Positions 63,521 to 64,000 of a DNA stretch of 64,000 nt are shown piece after piece (position 1 is the stretch's first letter; each line of letters begins with the position of its first letter). The notes below the pieces were generated by a model. The model was not told where the DNA came from and did not search any database. It saw only the letters and a program-made list of their open reading frames with translations. The DNA comes from Planctomycetaceae bacterium. Lineage in GTDB: Bacteria; Planctomycetota; Phycisphaerae; UBA1845; UTPLA1. The stretch is taken from positions 682,001 through 746,000 of the forward strand of contig CP030884.1 in assembly GCA_006969385.1 (NCBI GenBank), in the 5' to 3' direction. Position numbers and translations under genes: made by a program.

Positions 63521-64000
63521 ATGCCGTCGCAACCTTGGACGCTAACCCGAGAGCACTTCCTAGACGAAGCGGAAGCCCGCCACTTGCTGACCGGGTTGGA
63601 AAAAACTGCTGCCACAGTTGCGTCGTCCACGGCATTCGTTGACCGAATCATCATTGAATGCCTGCTGTGGAGCGGTCTGCAAACGTCGGAATTCTGTCGG
63701 CTGCGGGTGAATGACGTATGTTTGGATAACACGGCGCACTTCACAGTATCGGGCAAACGCGACCGCCGGCGCCTCGTGTATCTACCGGACCGATTGCGTG
63801 CGTTGCTGCAGACCTACCTCGATGAAATTCGACCCGCTCTTGTCGCCGACGCACCTGCGCCGGTCGAAGCGTTGATCATCAACGAGCGCGGCAGGGCCTA
63901 CGAACGCACGGCGCTTTACCGTCGCGTGACGCGTATTCTCAAACAGCACGGCTTTGGCGAACGCGCCAGCGTGCAATTGTTGCGACACACCTACGGATAT
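63521..64000 (+). CDS. tyrosine recombinase-like protein, partial at right edge
   Basis: Open frame of 160 codons runs off the window, so it is C-terminally incomplete. ATG follows GGAGA. It starts directly with the catalytic domain and lacks the usual N-terminal SAM-like domain. The fold signature is SGLQTSEFCRLRVNDV (51-66) with Q54 where the first catalytic Arg should be. K79 is present. The second motif is VQLLRHTYG with Q152 for the catalytic His, though R155 and H156 are kept. It may be inactive or a divergent family. Confidence 0.72.
   Translation, partial: MPSQPWTLTREHFLDEAEARHLLTGLEKTAATVASSTAFVDRIIIECLLWSGLQTSEFCRLRVNDVCLDNTAHFTVSGKRDRRRLVYLPDRLRALLQTYLDEIRPALVADAPAPVEALIINERGRAYERTALYRRVTRILKQHGFGERASVQLLRHTYGY

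Noticed and set aside
61752..64000. Integrated element between tRNA-Arg(TCG) and the recombinase
   Set aside because: No direct repeat of the tRNA 3' end is seen, the intervening genes look ordinary, and the recombinase lacks catalytic residues.

Overview
The window looks like chromosomal DNA from a planctomycete, probably of the Phycisphaerae type. This placement is inferred from gene content, since no rRNA gene is present. Supporting features are a prepilin-like protein ending in an H-x9-DG motif, cysteine-rich DUF11-repeat envelope proteins, many short lipoproteins, an HU protein and a DksA-like protein with lysine-rich histone-like tails, an EF-G-like GTPase, and many small G/C hairpins between genes. 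Most genes are GC-rich. A few (about 24.3-25.5, 29.6-31.0, 59.2-59.7 and 61.0-62.5 kb) look more AT-rich.

Layout. 0-2.3 kb: a small protein paired with a nucleotidyltransferase cut by the window edge, ornithine aminotransferase, and tRNA-Arg(CCG). 2.4-12 kb: an envelope region with a modular lipoprotein, a consensus-like promoter with a perfect palindrome in its spacer, two tandem DUF11 (OmcB-like) proteins, a lipoprotein with three His/Cys repeats, a frameshifted secreted protein and a phosphodiesterase lipoprotein. 12-20.4 kb (minus strand): asd, an MBOAT/SGNH acetylation pair, a frameshifted HEAT-repeat gene, a double lipopolysaccharide-kinase-like protein, and prfB with its programmed +1 frameshift. 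20.4-24 kb: metallophosphatase, cdsA, phoH. 24-33.4 kb: zinc-ribbon membrane protein, infA, a DksA-like protein, HU, purC, a SUKH-ankyrin protein, a prepilin-like protein, and a PilZ-receiver-Hpt gene interrupted by an in-frame UGA.

33.6-36.4 kb: a compact four-gene cassette made of a 63-residue Tat-signal-like peptide, a PqqD-like chaperone, an HPr-kinase-related protein and an NTP_transf_5 nucleotidyltransferase. I judge it to be the poorly understood HPr-rel-A system and the best candidate here for new biology. 36.4-41.3 kb (minus strand): acyltransferase, EF-G-like GTPase, mgtE. 41.4-49 kb: a polysaccharide locus with three glycosyltransferases, a flippase, a likely toroid-fold protein and a nitroreductase. 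49-52.4 kb: class D beta-lactamase, DinB-like protein, a small Cys-rich membrane protein, an SDR and a lipoprotein. 52.7-61 kb: TPR protein, holA, a second copy of the modular lipoprotein, a degraded methyltransferase-like protein, an orphan modC, small lipoproteins and an aminotransferase. 61-64 kb: small membrane proteins, tRNA-Arg(TCG), a TauE-type permease, and a recombinase fragment lacking two catalytic residues.

Three genes are broken by a single base change each: T-run near 10250, G-run near 16395, and TGA at 32661. They could be real decay, recoding or sequence error, and reads would decide. Functions are assigned from motifs and family resemblance, without any database search.
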